From contig CM053143.1 of assembly GCA_028571685.1 (NCBI GenBank), positions 138,418,829 to 138,482,828 of the forward strand: a stretch of 64,000 bases of DNA, in the 5' to 3' direction. The position numbers and the translations under genes are program-made. Below the pieces are notes generated by a model that made no database searches, was not told where the DNA came from, and saw nothing but the letters and a program-made list of their open reading frames with translations. Positions 39,700-50,518 of the stretch are shown here, in pieces; positions within the stretch are counted from its first letter, which is position 1; each line of letters starts with the position of its first letter. Origin of the DNA: Heterohyrax brucei. Lineage: Eukaryota > Chordata > Mammalia > Hyracoidea > Procaviidae.

Positions 39700-40495
39700 T
39701 GAGGATATTGATGATGGTGGAATTAAATAAATTTTTAATTTGTTGAACAACAGTTCTCAAAGATTGTTAGTTACCTTACTATTAAAAAGCTGGAAGGAGA
39801 TCTCCAATGGGTCATATAGCTCTCCCTGGTCCATTTGGATTGAAGACTTGCTTAAGGACCTAAATGACATAGAGAATAAATTCCTGAGTGACATGTCCCT
39901 GGCAAGACAGTGGGATAGAGACAGAATTCCAAAGGAGCTCACTGATCATGATACAAAGGCCAAATTAAAAAAGTTAATTTGGTTTCTTCTTGCATAAAAT
40001 TTGGGATGTAGAGCCATGGCTTAGCAATGGCTTTGAACTGTTTATATCAGAAAGCGGTTTGCCAAAATCAATTTGCTAAAAATCAGTTTCTCAAAAGACC
40101 AATTTACCTAATGACTAACTTGTAAAATTGACTGAGTTCATCAGTAAACCAAATTCTTGAAAATTATTTCTAAAATTTACAGCAATTTTTATCAAGGATT
40201 TCCATGAAGTTTTAATGGACTGATTTTCATTTTGCCTCCCTAGTAGAATTTTATGGAGCACTCAAGTTTTCAAAAGTTGAAGGACACAGAATTAAACTTT
40301 TTTGGCACTTGGCTATTAATGTATTTAATCATTTTCAATGATTCATTCAAATTAGTTAATCTCACCATAATATATTATGTATTTACCATTAATATGAAAA
40401 TTCTTTGGAAGGATCCAAATGAATCTTTTCAACATATGATTTGAATATGAAATACTGTCTTTTTCTTAACAATTTCTAGAAATACAAAATGAAGG
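39700..40495. other. Intergenic, possible DNA-transposon remnant
   Basis: An 85-codon + frame (39740-39997) reads protein-like (KSWKEISNGSYSSPW...) but is unidentified. Bases 40056-40135 hold five imperfect units of about 16 bp of the type 'gccaaaatcaattt', reminiscent of the internal repeats of Mutator-like (Ricksha-type) elements. Confidence 0.35.
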
Positions 40496-40545
40496 CTTAT
40501 ATCTATGAGTCAGAATCGACCTGATGGCAACAGGTTTGGTTCTGG
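40496..40545 (+). mobile_element. AfroSINE tail
   Basis: 'tatctatgagtcagaatcgacctgatggcaacaggtttgg'; 3' end only. Confidence 0.8.
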
Positions 40546-40635
40546 GAGTATGCTGACTGGGGCATTGTTGAAAGAATGACAGAAATGCCCAAATATTGAA
40601 AATTTAAAAATTATGTTCAAAAGGAGTAAAGCCAA

Positions 40636-40694
40636 GAGGCCAAGTGCCGCTGAGTCGGAGTCGACTCATGGCGACCCTAGGGGCCAGGGTACAA
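40636..40694 (-). mobile_element. AfroSINE variant tail, antisense
   Basis: 'ggccaagtgccgctgagtcggagtcgactcatggcgaccctaggggccaggg' is the reverse complement of the variant tail seen at 35060-35130. It looks less diverged than the other copies. Confidence 0.8.
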
Positions 40695-40732
40695 AAGGAG
40701 CAAGAAGAATCAAAAGTGGCTGAAGCAGTTTC

Positions 40733-40860
40733 CTTATACTAGAATGTTAGCTCCATCAGGACAGAAATGTTTGTCTATTTCATTCACTGGTGTCTCTTCA
40801 GCACTTAGAACAACAGTGCCTGACAATAGTAGGCCCTCACTCACTAAATAATTGTGGAAA
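40733..40860 (+). mobile_element. L2 LINE 3' end
   Basis: 'tagaatgttagctccatcaggacagaaatgtttgtctatttcattcactggtgtctcttcagcacttagaacaacagtgcctgac' is the typical L2 3' terminus. Confidence 0.75.
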
Positions 40861-41221
40861 GGAATGATGGGATTGGCCATTTCTACCTAATAGAATTTTA
40901 GCCAACTGTCTCTCAGCAAGTTGATTTGGGCATTTCACCTGATCTCATTAATATGAGAGAGAGAATCTGTCAAAAACTTAGTGGTTTTTGTTGACTGTGT
41001 TTTTGGGATATGCTGGAGTTTCCAAAGAAGTAGAGGAAATTTGAATCTGTGTAACTAAATAAATATGTCAAGGATAAGGGAGAGAGTTGTACTAACATCG
41101 TTGAACTCATCATTCCCAGTTGGAATCTGATGCTCGATTCTCATAACCATATTTAAGAGGCAAACTCACAAGCTGTAGCATATGCAGACAAGGGTAACAA
41201 AAATGATCTTACATAAAGAAC
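40861..41221. other. Intergenic, nothing recognised
   Basis: About 360 bases without a supported feature. Confidence 0.5.
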
Positions 41222-41492
41222 AGCTGTTGTTGGCTCCCATCAGGTTTCCCCAGATTCACGGCAATGCTTTGCCTGATGGATCACACTGTGTGATTCACAG
41301 GGTTTTCCCCGTCTAATTTTCCAAAGTAGATCCCTAGGCCTTTCTTCCTAGTCCTTCTTAGTCTAAAACTCTACTGAAACTTATTCGGCATCACAGCTAT
41401 GCTTAAGTCTCCACTAACAGACAGGTGGTAGCTCCTAATGAGGCTTATTAACTGGGAATTGAACCCAGGTCTCCTGCATGAAAGGCGAAGAA
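41222..41492 (-). mobile_element. tRNA-Gly-headed SINE with RTE-like body, antisense
   Basis: 'cagggttttccccgtctaattttccaaagtagatccctaggcctttcttcctagtcc', 'ggcatcacagctatgc', then the tRNA-Gly complement 'ttaactgggaattgaacccaggtctcctgcatgaaaggcg'. Head and body are both visible. Confidence 0.85.
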
Positions 41493-41529
41493 ATAATTAA
41501 ATGTGAAAAGAGTTAAGCTTACCTGGGTA

Positions 41530-41680
41530 GAGTTAAGGTTAAGGTTACCGGCCCAGCTGTGCCTTGGAAGACAGACTAGCAGGTTTGCTTCCAAAAGGTG
41601 TCAGCCTTTAAATTCTGTGGAGTAGTTCTACTCTGCACATGGGGTCATGAGTCTGAATCAACTTGATAGCAACTAACAAT
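41530..41680 (+). mobile_element. AfroSINE, long subfamily, head missing
   Basis: 'cccagctgtgccttggaagacagac', 'cttccaaaaggtgtcagcc', 'ctactctgcacatggggtcatgagtctgaatcaacttgatagcaac'. Confidence 0.85.
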
Positions 41681-44135
41681 GAGGGGACTTTTTCAAAATA
41701 TGAACAGATTTCCTTGGTAAGTGCTCTAGCTTTCTTTTGTCATCCCAAAGAATAAAGTTAGATCAATGGATAGAAAATACAAAAGTAGCAGCACCTTTTT
41801 GTTTTTGTTAGGTGCCATCAAGTTACTAGGGTTTCCCTGACTCATAAAGCCCCTATTATATGTTATAGAATGAAACACTGCTCAGTCCTGCACCCCCTTC
41901 ATAATTATTGCTATGTTTGAGCCCACTGTTGCAGTTCTGTGTTAATCCATCTCACCAAGGGTCTTCCTCTTTTTCTGTAATCCTTTACTGTACCAAGCAT
42001 AATGTCCTTCTCCAGGGACTGGTAATACAAGATGTCCAAAGTCTCCACTAACAGACAGTTAGTGGAGTCTAACTGTGAGTGAGGAGTCTCACTCTCCTCA
42101 CTTCCAAGGAGTACTCTGGCTGTACTTCTTCCAAGACAGACTTGTTAATTCTTCCAGCAATCCATGGTATATTCAGTATACTTTCCCAACATCATAATTC
42201 AAATGTGTCAAGTTTTTTTTAGTCTTCTGTATTCATTGTCCAGCTTCTAACGTATCCAAGGTGATTGAAAATATCGTGTACTGAGTCAGGTCCAACTTTG
42301 TCCTCAAAGTGATGTCTTTGTTTATATACACTTTAAACAGATCTTTTCAGCAGATTTGCTCAATGCAATGTGTCATTTTATTTCTTCGCTACAGCTTCCA
42401 TGAACGTCCATTGCAGATCCAAATAAAATGAAATCCCTGACAACTTCAATATTTTCTCCATCTATCATGATGTTTTTCGGTCCAGTTGTGGGAATTTTTT
42501 TTTTATGTTGAGGTGTAATCTATATTGAAGCCTGTAGTCTTTGTTCTTTATCAGTAGATACTTTAAGTCCTCTTTGCTTTTAAAAACCAAAGATTGTGTT
42601 GTCTGCATAATGCAAGTTGCTAATGAATCTTCCTCCAAGCCTGACAGCACATTCTTCGTACAGTCCAGCTCTTCAGATTATTTACTCCTCATAGAGACTG
42701 AATAAGTTTGGTGAAAGAATACGACACTGAGACCTACCTTTCCTGGTCTTAAACCTTGCAGTAGCCTTTTATTTGGTTCAAACAACTGCCTCTTGGTCGA
42801 TCTAAGGTTCTACACAAGTACAAGTATTCTGGAATTCCCATTCTTCACAATGTTATCCATAATTTGTTGAGATCCACACAATCAAACACGGTGAATAGTC
42901 AATAAAACACAAGTAAACAACTTTTAGCTGTTCTCTGCTTTCAGCCAAGATCCACCTGACATTAGCAATGATATTCCTCAATCCTCATCCTCTTCTGAAG
43001 TTAGCTTGAATTTCCGACAGTTCCCTGTTGATGTATTACTGTAACCCTTTTTAATTACCCTCAGCACAATTTTATTTGTATCTGATATGAGTGATATTGT
43101 TCCATAATTTCTGCATTCTGTTGGAATGGGCACAAATATATATCTCTTCCAGTCATTTGGCCAGGTAGCTGTCTTCCAAATTTCTTAGCATAGACAAACA
43201 AGGGCCTTCAGCATTGCATCTGGTTTGAAATATCTCAGTTGGCGTTCCATCAATTCCTGAAGCCTTGTCAGTACCTTCAGTGCAATTAGACTTCTTTTCT
43301 TCAGTACCATTGGTTCTTGATCATAGTCTACCTCCTGAAATGCTTGAACAACAATCAGTTCTTTTTGGTACAATGACTCTGTGTGTTCCTTACTGTGTGA
43401 TGCTTACTGTGTCATTCAATATTTTGTCTACAGAATCCTTCAATATTGCAACTCGAGGCTTGAACTTTTCCTTCAGTTCTTTCAGCTTGCGAAATGCCTA
43501 AAGTATTCTTCCCTTTGATTTTCTGATTTTATAATTACACTTTACTTTGTCTACTCTAGCTTTCCTTTGAAATCTTCCATTCAGCTCTTTTACTGTATCA
43601 TTTTTCCATTCACTTTAGTTACTGTATGTTCACGAACAAGTTTCAGAGTCTCTTCTGACATCCATTTTTGTCTTTTCTCTCTTTCCTGTCTTTTTAACGA
43701 TTTTTTGCATTCTTTATGTATGACTTCCTCCTACAGCTTCTCAGGTCTTTGATCACTAGTGTTTGGTGTGTCAAATCTATTTTTGAATGATCTTCAAATT
43801 CAGGTAGGATATTCTCAAGGTCATATTTTGGCTCTTGAAGACTTGTTCTAATTTTCCTCATCTTCAATTTGAACTCACATATGAACAATTGATGGCCTGT
43901 TCTGCAGTTGGACCCTGGCCTTCTTCTAACTGATGATACTGAGTTTTTCTATCATCTCTGTCCATGGATGAAGTGGATTTGCTTCCTGTGTTTTCCATCT
44001 GATGTACAGCTGCCATTTATGTTGTTGAAAAAAGTATTCACAATGAATAGTTGTTGGTCTTCCAAAATTCTATCATGTAATCTCTGGCATCATGTCTATC
44101 ATCAAGGCCGTATTTTCTAATGAACACTTCTTGAT

Positions 44136-45415
44136 ATGTGCAAATAGGCTCTTATGTGAGCTAGTTTGATTATTTTTACCTTCAAAGCGCTAATGTCCTG
44201 TCACCAAGTAGTTAGAGCTGTTACTAGGTACATAAGCCCAGGAGTCTGTTTACTTCTCAAGTATGGATTCAGTTCACGTGTCCAGGTGGTTGGCCACCAT
44301 GTGTGTGATACAGGCTCTCACATACAGTCCTAATGGGCAGGGGTGGTTGGCGTAGGCACAGGTATCTGGCTACTATAGGGGTCACATGTTGTTCAAGGCA
44401 GGGGCTTGACAGCCACCCCTGAGTGTCTGTGAGGAAAGTGTACCCCTGTTCTCTAAAGCACAGAGGTGGGTGGGTTTTGAAGCTGGACTATGAACACCCA
44501 GTGCTGTTGGTTGCAAAGACTGGGGTGTCCCAGTTATTTTGGGGCCCCTGTTAGGGGTGGCGAAGTGACATGAATGGAGCCACCAGTCCTCAGGCCCTTG
44601 ATGAGGGTGGATGAGGATCCTGCTTGATAGCCAAAGTGGTGTCAAGTGTCACTAATCTGCCTCTCCAACAAATAGCTGAAACAGTTGAGGTCAGATTTTA
44701 GGTGTATAACCTGTAGTACTGTGCTAACGAAGGCGTACATTGTTAAAATGGGCCCCCCATAGATCTGGGCAGAGGTAAAAGGCATTCAAAGTCTGTGGAC
44801 CTCTTATGCTGGTGCCTAGGCAAAGGAACAGTTGCTACCCTATCTTCCCAGCTTACAGGAGCCAGTAGATTATTTTTTCCTGTTTATTAATTTGTTCCTT
44901 TTCCAAGACCAGGACAATGGCTCAGGATATGTGGAAGGTCCTACTTTCTGCCCAGGAAAGCCAGTTGAGACCCAGTGCAGACTGCACAGGCAGCATATAA
45001 ATGGGAGATTTTTTTCTCCTATGGCTATTTTTGATCCACATGGTTGGATAGATACATGTCACTTGTCTTTGCTGAATGAGTGCCTCTTTTCACTGTTTCT
45101 ATAGGTGTGAGTAGACTGTCTACCACACAGTCTTTCCTGATGTGGAAAATGCATCTTGAACACCACTACTTGCCCTACTGTGTTCATGCCAGCAGACCTC
45201 CTTGTGGAGTACCAATTCTTACCAGGTCAGTTCTGTCAACCCCTCCCTGCTATTCAAATGTCTTTCCCTCCCAGTTACTTTTCAATTTCTCGACTTTGCC
45301 TTGATGTTCAGTATTCCTAGGTTATCATATACAATAAATTCACTTGTTTTGGGTAGTCTTTGTTACAAGAGGGACCACAGGAAGCTTCCATCTACACCAT
45401 CTTCTTCTGCTCTCC
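44136..45415. other. Unidentified 1.28 kb segment inside the RTE
   Basis: RTE homology stops near 'ttttctaatgaacacttcttg' and resumes at 'tccttcttccttgttccaac'. Between these is GC-richer sequence with no resemblance to the other families here. There is no convincing terminal repeat; short reading frames only. It could be an LTR, an L1 5' region or a rearranged segment. Confidence 0.55.
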
Positions 45416-45629
45416 CAGTCCTTCTTCCTTGTTCCAACTTTCCATTTCAATCACCAGTAATTATCAATATATCTTGATTGCATGTTTGATCAATTTCAGA
45501 CTGCAGAAGTAGATAAAAATTTTCAATTTCCTCATCTTTGCCATTAGTGGTTGGTATGTAAATTTGAGCAACATGTGTAATTAAGCTTTTTTATAGGTAT
45601 ATGGATATTATCCTATCACTGATAGCATT

Positions 45630-46192
45630 TGTCTTAGTTATCTAGTGCCGTTTTAACAGAAATACCACAAGTGTATAACTTTAATAAAGAAAAACTTATT
45701 CTCTAACAGTCTAATAACTACAAGTTCAGATTCAGGGTGACAGCCCTACTGGAGGGTTTTCTGTCTCTCTCAGCACTGGAGGACAGTCGTTGTTATTATC
45801 TTCCACTGGACTAGAAGCTGTTTCTTTTAGGCACCCTGGGTTCAAAGGATAAGTTCTGTTTCCTGTGCTGCTTTCTTGGTGGTATGAGGTCCCCAACTCT
45901 CTGCTTGCTTCCCTTTCCTTTTTGTCTCTTGTAAGATAAAAGGTAGTGTAGGCCACACCCCAGAGAAACTCTCTTTACATTGGATCAGGGATGGGACCTA
46001 AGTAAGGGTGTTACATTCACACCCTAATTCTCTTTAACATAATCTAATCTTGCCTTTTTTAGGCAGAAATTAAGATTTACAACACATAAGAAAATTACAA
46101 TCACAGACTGGAGGACCAACCACGTAAAATCACAAATCATGGCCTAACCAAAGAGATGCATATTTTTAGGGGACACAATTCAATCCATGACA
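45630..46192 (-). mobile_element. Solo MaLR-type LTR, antisense, with 5-bp target duplication
   Basis: Begins TGTCTTAG and ends CATGACA (TG..CA termini), 563 bases, flanked by GCATT at 45625-45629 and 46193-46197. Internal 'gctgctttcttggtggtatgaggtcccc' and 'gatttacaacacataagaaaat' match the antisense form of the LTRs at 36999-38459. Confidence 0.92.
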
Positions 46193-46418
46193 GCATTGTA
46201 CTTCAGGATCAACTTTGAAATTTTTTTTTGATGATGAATGTGATACCATTCCTCTTTCCCTTATCATTCCCAGTGCAGTATGCCATATAACTGTCTAATT
46301 CAAAATAGTCAGTACCAATTCATTAATGTCTAGGATGTCAATCTTTACTCATTCCTTTTCTGTTTTCATGGTTTCCAATTTTACTTGATTCATATTTCAT
46401 ACATTCCACTTCTTATTG

Positions 46419-46572
46419 GAAACCATGGTGGTCCAGTGGTTAAGAGCTATGGCTGCTAACCAAAAGCTCAGCAGTTCAAATCCACCAGGTACTTCTTAGA
46501 AACTCTATAGAGCAGTTCTATTCTGTCCTATGTAACTGTAAGTCAGAATCAAGTCGATGACAATTTTTTTTT
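46419..46572 (+). mobile_element. AfroSINE inside the RTE
   Basis: 'ttggaaaccatggtggtccagtggttaagagctatggctgctaaccaaaagc' to 'gtcagaatcaagtcgatgacaa' plus a T-run. RTE sequence is continuous across the insertion. Confidence 0.93.
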
Positions 46573-46889
46573 TAAATTGTTAATGGATGTTTTCAGCGAT
46601 TTCTTCTCATTTTGTGTTGTGCCACATCAGAAAATGAAAGTCCTGAAAGCTCGACTCCATCCACATCATTAAGGTCAAATCTATTTTGAAGTGGCAGCTC
46701 TTCCCCAGTTGTATTTTGAGTGCCTTCCAACCTGAGGGGCTCATTTTCTGCGGTTGTGTCAAATACGATTCTGCCTTGCCTGTATTAAGTAGAGATTGTT
46801 GTGTAAAGTTTTTGGAGAGAAATTAAGGCATCAGAACAGAACTTGGACCAGATGACTCCCAAGTTTGTTTTGAGCCTGGCCTATTAGAG

Positions 46890-47135
46890 ACCAAGAAGAT
46901 GGGCTCTTGAGTGAGACAGACAAGTTTAATTCCTAACTCCACAATCTACTAGTTGTGTAATGATGTACAAGTCAATCAACCTCTCTGAGCCTCAGTTTCT
47001 GCATTTGTAAAATGGGTATAATAATAGGATATACATGATGAAATTGTTGTAAGGATTACATAAAATAATTGATGTAAGGCTCTTAGAAGAGTTCCTGTAC
47101 CTAATGAGAATTCAGTAAATATCTGGCTTATTATT
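46890..47135 (+). mobile_element. MIR SINE
   Basis: 'ctagttgtgtaatgatgtacaagtcaatcaacctctctgagcctcagtttctgcatttgtaaaatgggtataataatagg' and the tail 'cagtaaatatctgg'. Near full length. Confidence 0.88.
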
Positions 47136-47775
47136 ATGATTCGATGAGAAAAAAAATGTACCATGTTTATTTCTTTATTTTTCAAGAAGTAATAAACCTA
47201 GGTTCTAGTCTGAAATTGTTGGAGTAGACACTTTTAAGAGCCCAGAAAGTTCTTCCTAGAGAGGGGAAGTTGCTTTTTGTTTTCAAAATAGCTGCTTCTG
47301 AGGATGACGCCATAATATATACACACCACTTCAGTCTTTGCTGTAGACTCCAGACTCCTGCTTTTGTTCAGGGGTCTGGATGGAATGGAGACAGGAAGAG
47401 GAGCTGAGACACAGTGGCCGAGGAGCTGGAGCTCAGGCTGGGTTAAGCAGGGAAATGGCCCTGTGAGTCACAGGCTGGATAGCCACTGCGTTGACCAGAG
47501 GGCTCTTTGGACAGGGAGATATTTCCTGTTCTTTGCAAACCACCCCTCCCCTAACACACATGCAAGAGTTACTTGAAGACAAGGTCTTTAATGGAATTCT
47601 TATAACTCAAGGGAAAGGGTGCTTTCAGTACCTGCCAAGGTTGGGAATCTCCCATGTATTGTAAAATTTGTGTGTGTGAAGCAAGTTGATTCTCCTGCTG
47701 GGGTGTCCCTGGCCATCTTGGCAAAAGGGAGCCAGGAGTGTTGACTTCCACTGCCTGTCTTTCAGTTTGCTCTAT
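47136..47775. other. Intergenic, nothing recognised
   Basis: A GC-richer patch (47340-47530) has no repeat or gene that I can name. Confidence 0.5.
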
Positions 47776-48158
47776 TGTGGTTGCTTTGGTATTACTGTCA
47801 TGTTGGAAGCTATGTCATAAGTATATTTCAAATACCAGCAAGGTTACCCATGGTGAATAGATTTCACCCAAGCTTCCAGACTAAGACTAGAAAGAAAGGG
47901 TGGTGATCTATCTCTGAAAATTAGCCAGTGGGTCACCAGACAGGATCCATTGCTTAAGGAGGATGTCATGCTTCATGAACTGCCAACGAGGGCCTGAGAG
48001 ACTCGTGGTGAGATGGATTAGCAGTTGAGCTACAACAATGGAATCGAACATACTGGTGATTATGGGAGTGATGCAGGACCTGGCAATGTTGAGCTCTGTT
48101 GTACATAAGGTCCCTATGAGTCACTGTCAACCCAATAGCAGCTAAGAACAACAACAGC
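47776..48158 (+). mobile_element. RTE-derived short element
   Basis: 'tactgtcatgttggaagctatgtcataag', 'ataccagcaaggttacccatgg', 'cttccagactaagac', then an RTE 3' end 'gatgcaggacctggcaatgttgagctctgttgtacataaggtccctatgagtcac' and 'agctaagaacaacaacagc'. 5' and 3' RTE-like pieces joined without the ORFs. Confidence 0.8.
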
Positions 48159-49167
48159 ATTGACTTGTTTTCTTGGGGTTTGGAGGAGATTGGCTAGATT
48201 GTGGGTTAAACCAAAGACATACCTTTTGGTTACTGCTAAAATAGCTTTTGAAAATATCCCTAGAAAAGGTGAAGTGTCGAGTTTGACTTTGGCTGATGCT
48301 GCTCCATAATCCCCTGGGACTCATGTAGTCAACCTCTACCTTGCATGAACGTCAACAAAGAAAATGCTGGTGACCTTGGGAGTGAGCTGAGGCATTAGTC
48401 ATCTTGGTCCAGATACTCAACTTTTGACAGATTTACAGAGGATAGAAGGCAGGGAAGAAAACTTCTCCCTCTCCCCTCCTTGGATTTGGCCTGCCTAGGC
48501 TGGTTCAGGCTGAAATGCCTGCTCAAGCCCCTCCTCCCTTACATAGAATGATTAGCCCTCAGAATGCTTTCTTGGGTTCGGCTGGGAACTGAACAGGCCT
48601 TCTAACATATGGCGCTGATAAGGATCTCACTCTGGGAGATAAGGAGCTGTTTAAGGGAATCTGAGGAAGCCAGGGAGTTGTTTCCATAAAGCTGGACAAT
48701 GTAAAGTATAATCCTGACATGGGTATAATTAGCTGTTAAGCGTATTAAGTCTCTGAGTAAGGAGTGCTGTGCTGGTTGAGAAATTACTGGAGCCCCACAG
48801 GACAACTGGGAGCAAATATTTCTCATTGCCAGATCTTTAGAGGAGTAATCAATGATGGATCATGAGACTGAGCTTTCAGTAATTCTAGCAACTGCCAGCA
48901 GGGTCTGAGGCAGTCACAACTATGTATGACCAAAAGTGCTTGGACTCGTTGTTGCCTTAGTACTGGGAGGGAGCAAAGAGCTGTCTCTGGCCAAGGCTTT
49001 GAAGAAGTCATAGTAAGGCTCAATACAGCAGTGAGCTCACTTGTGGTTTTCTGCTAACTTGTGGTGGTAGGCATTGTCATGGTAGGCTGTTGGCTGCCTT
49101 CTGTGGGATGCTGGCTGGGTGCCTGGCAAATCCATTAAATCTACAGTTTTGTGTGGGGTTAGAAATG
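48159..49167. other. Intergenic, nothing recognised
   Basis: About 1 kb of unique-looking sequence without a supported feature. Confidence 0.5.
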
Positions 49168-49567
49168 GCGACCACCACCCGTATGTCGGTTTGTTGGACT
49201 GTGATGGTGTAAGTTTGTCTGATGCTACTTCTTTGTACTTTTTTGATGCTGGAATTTATGCTACTGGTATACCAGCAGGGCCAGTGAAGTTTCCAGACTA
49301 AGACAGACTAGGAGGAAAGACTTGGCAGTTCATTTCCTAAAATTAGCTAATAAACACCCTGTGGATCACGATGGAACATCGTTTGATATAGTGCTAGAAG
49401 ACAAAACTCAGAATTTGGAAGGCACTCAAAATACACAGTTACCACAACAATGAACTGAAGTAAATCAGCAATTGTGAAGAATGGCACTGGGCTGGGCAAA
49501 CTTTTGTGCTGTTGCACATTAAGTCACAATGATTGGATGTCAGCAATGACAGCTAAAAACAACAGCA
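49168..49567 (+). mobile_element. RTE-derived short element
   Basis: 'accacccgtatgtcggtttgttggactgtgatgg', 'ataccagcaggg', 'ttccagactaagacagactaggagg', 'ggaaggcactcaaaatacac', and the end 'aatgacagctaaaaacaacagc'. Same layout as 47776-48158. Confidence 0.8.
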
Positions 49568-49689
49568 AGAGCAAGGAGGAAAGGGGATTTCAAGTCTCCT
49601 TTTGGCCAAGTAGCTACTAAATGGCCTTCAATCTCCTGTGCCACTGGTGCATTCACATTGCTTCCATCGATTTCATATAAATAATGATG

Positions 49690-49900
49690 ACAATAGTAAT
49701 TGCTGCTTATTTAAGAGCTGCTTCTGTTCCAGGCAGAATTTTAAGCTTTTACTTCTGTCATCTAATTTCTATGCACTACCATTTTCATCCATTTACAGAT
49801 GAGGAAACAGAGATGTAGACAGGTTAATTTACTTGTCTAAAGCTACACAGTTAATAAGTAGTAGATCCATGTCTTAACCTTAGAGGCTGATTTCAGAACT
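49690..49900 (-). mobile_element. MIR SINE, antisense
   Basis: 'catttacagatgaggaaacagagatgtagacaggttaatttacttgtctaaagctacacagttaataag' is the antisense MIR core. Confidence 0.82.
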
Positions 49901-50055
49901 TACAGTCATAAGAAATAAGTTAAGACTCCTTAATAACATCTTCAGTAAACTTGTGGAGAAACCTACCAGACTCCACTTGGTATTAAGATCAATTCCAGAC
50001 AAAATGGTATTAGAAAAATATATTGGCAGAGCCTAGAACAATTTAAAGAACAAAC

Positions 50056-50205
50056 AAAACCAAATCTATCACTGTGGAGTCAATTTCGACTCAGTCAAAC
50101 AGAGTCGAACTGCCACATGAGTTTCCAAGGAGTACCTGGTAGATTTTGAACTGCTAACTTTTTGGTTAGAAGCTGAACTCTTCCTCATGGTGTCACTAGG
50201 GTTAC
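50056..50205 (-). mobile_element. AfroSINE, antisense
   Basis: 'ctatcactgtggagtcaatttcgactc', 'gtcgaactgccacatgagtttccaaggagtacctgg', 'tcatggtgtcactagggttacc'. Confidence 0.88.
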
Positions 50206-50387
50206 CTAGGAAAAACAAACTCTTCCATATATTCTTTCTTTGTCTGATTTTTGGAAATTCACTTTTATGTATGTTGTTTGGGGGAATTTCTAAGATGCTG
50301 AAAGAACAAAACAGTCAGAGAAAAGTACTAGCAATCATATCTTTGGGGTTCTTCAGATCTTAGACGGACAAGGATTTCCAAGTAAAA

Positions 50388-50518
50388 GGAAACCCTGGTG
50401 GTGTAATGGTTAAGAGCTAAGGTGCTAGCCAAAAGGTCTGCAGTTCAAATCCACCAGGTGCTCCTTGGAAACTCTATGAAGCAGTTCATTAAGAGTTGGA
50501 ATAGACTCGATGACAACA
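50388..50518 (+). mobile_element. AfroSINE, internally shortened
   Basis: 'aggaaaccctggtggtgtaatggttaagagc' head and 'cagttcaaatccaccaggtgctccttggaaactc', then a deletion of the 'tctgtcctataggg' block before 'agttggaatagactcgatgacaac'. Confidence 0.9.

Larger units (their letters stand above)
41806..46780 (-). mobile_element. Long RTE (BovB-like) LINE, antisense, split by three insertions
   Basis: Follows the afrotherian RTE from its 3' end ('gttaggtgccatcaag') through reverse transcriptase and endonuclease to the 5' region ('gaggggctcattttctgcgg'). Segments: 41806-44135, 45416-45629, 46198-46417 and 46577-46780. Recognisable blocks include 'gtccttctccagggactgg', 'tgaatttccgacagttccctg', 'catcaattcctgaagcc', 'caattgatggcctgttctgcagttgg' and 'gattgcatgtttgatcaatttcagactgcag'. 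The YADD motif near 42600-42612 reads YADN and frames are broken: a dead copy. Interrupted by an unidentified 1.28 kb segment, a solo LTR and an AfroSINE. Confidence 0.9.

Noticed and set aside
41440-41492. Antisense tRNA-Gly-like sequence
   Set aside because: Head of a SINE; the body continues directly, and there is no terminator or full cloverleaf.
44832-45477. Overlapping 90-, 74- and 91-codon + frames in the unidentified block
   Set aside because: They lack recognisable domains and change frame repeatedly; not supported as genes.
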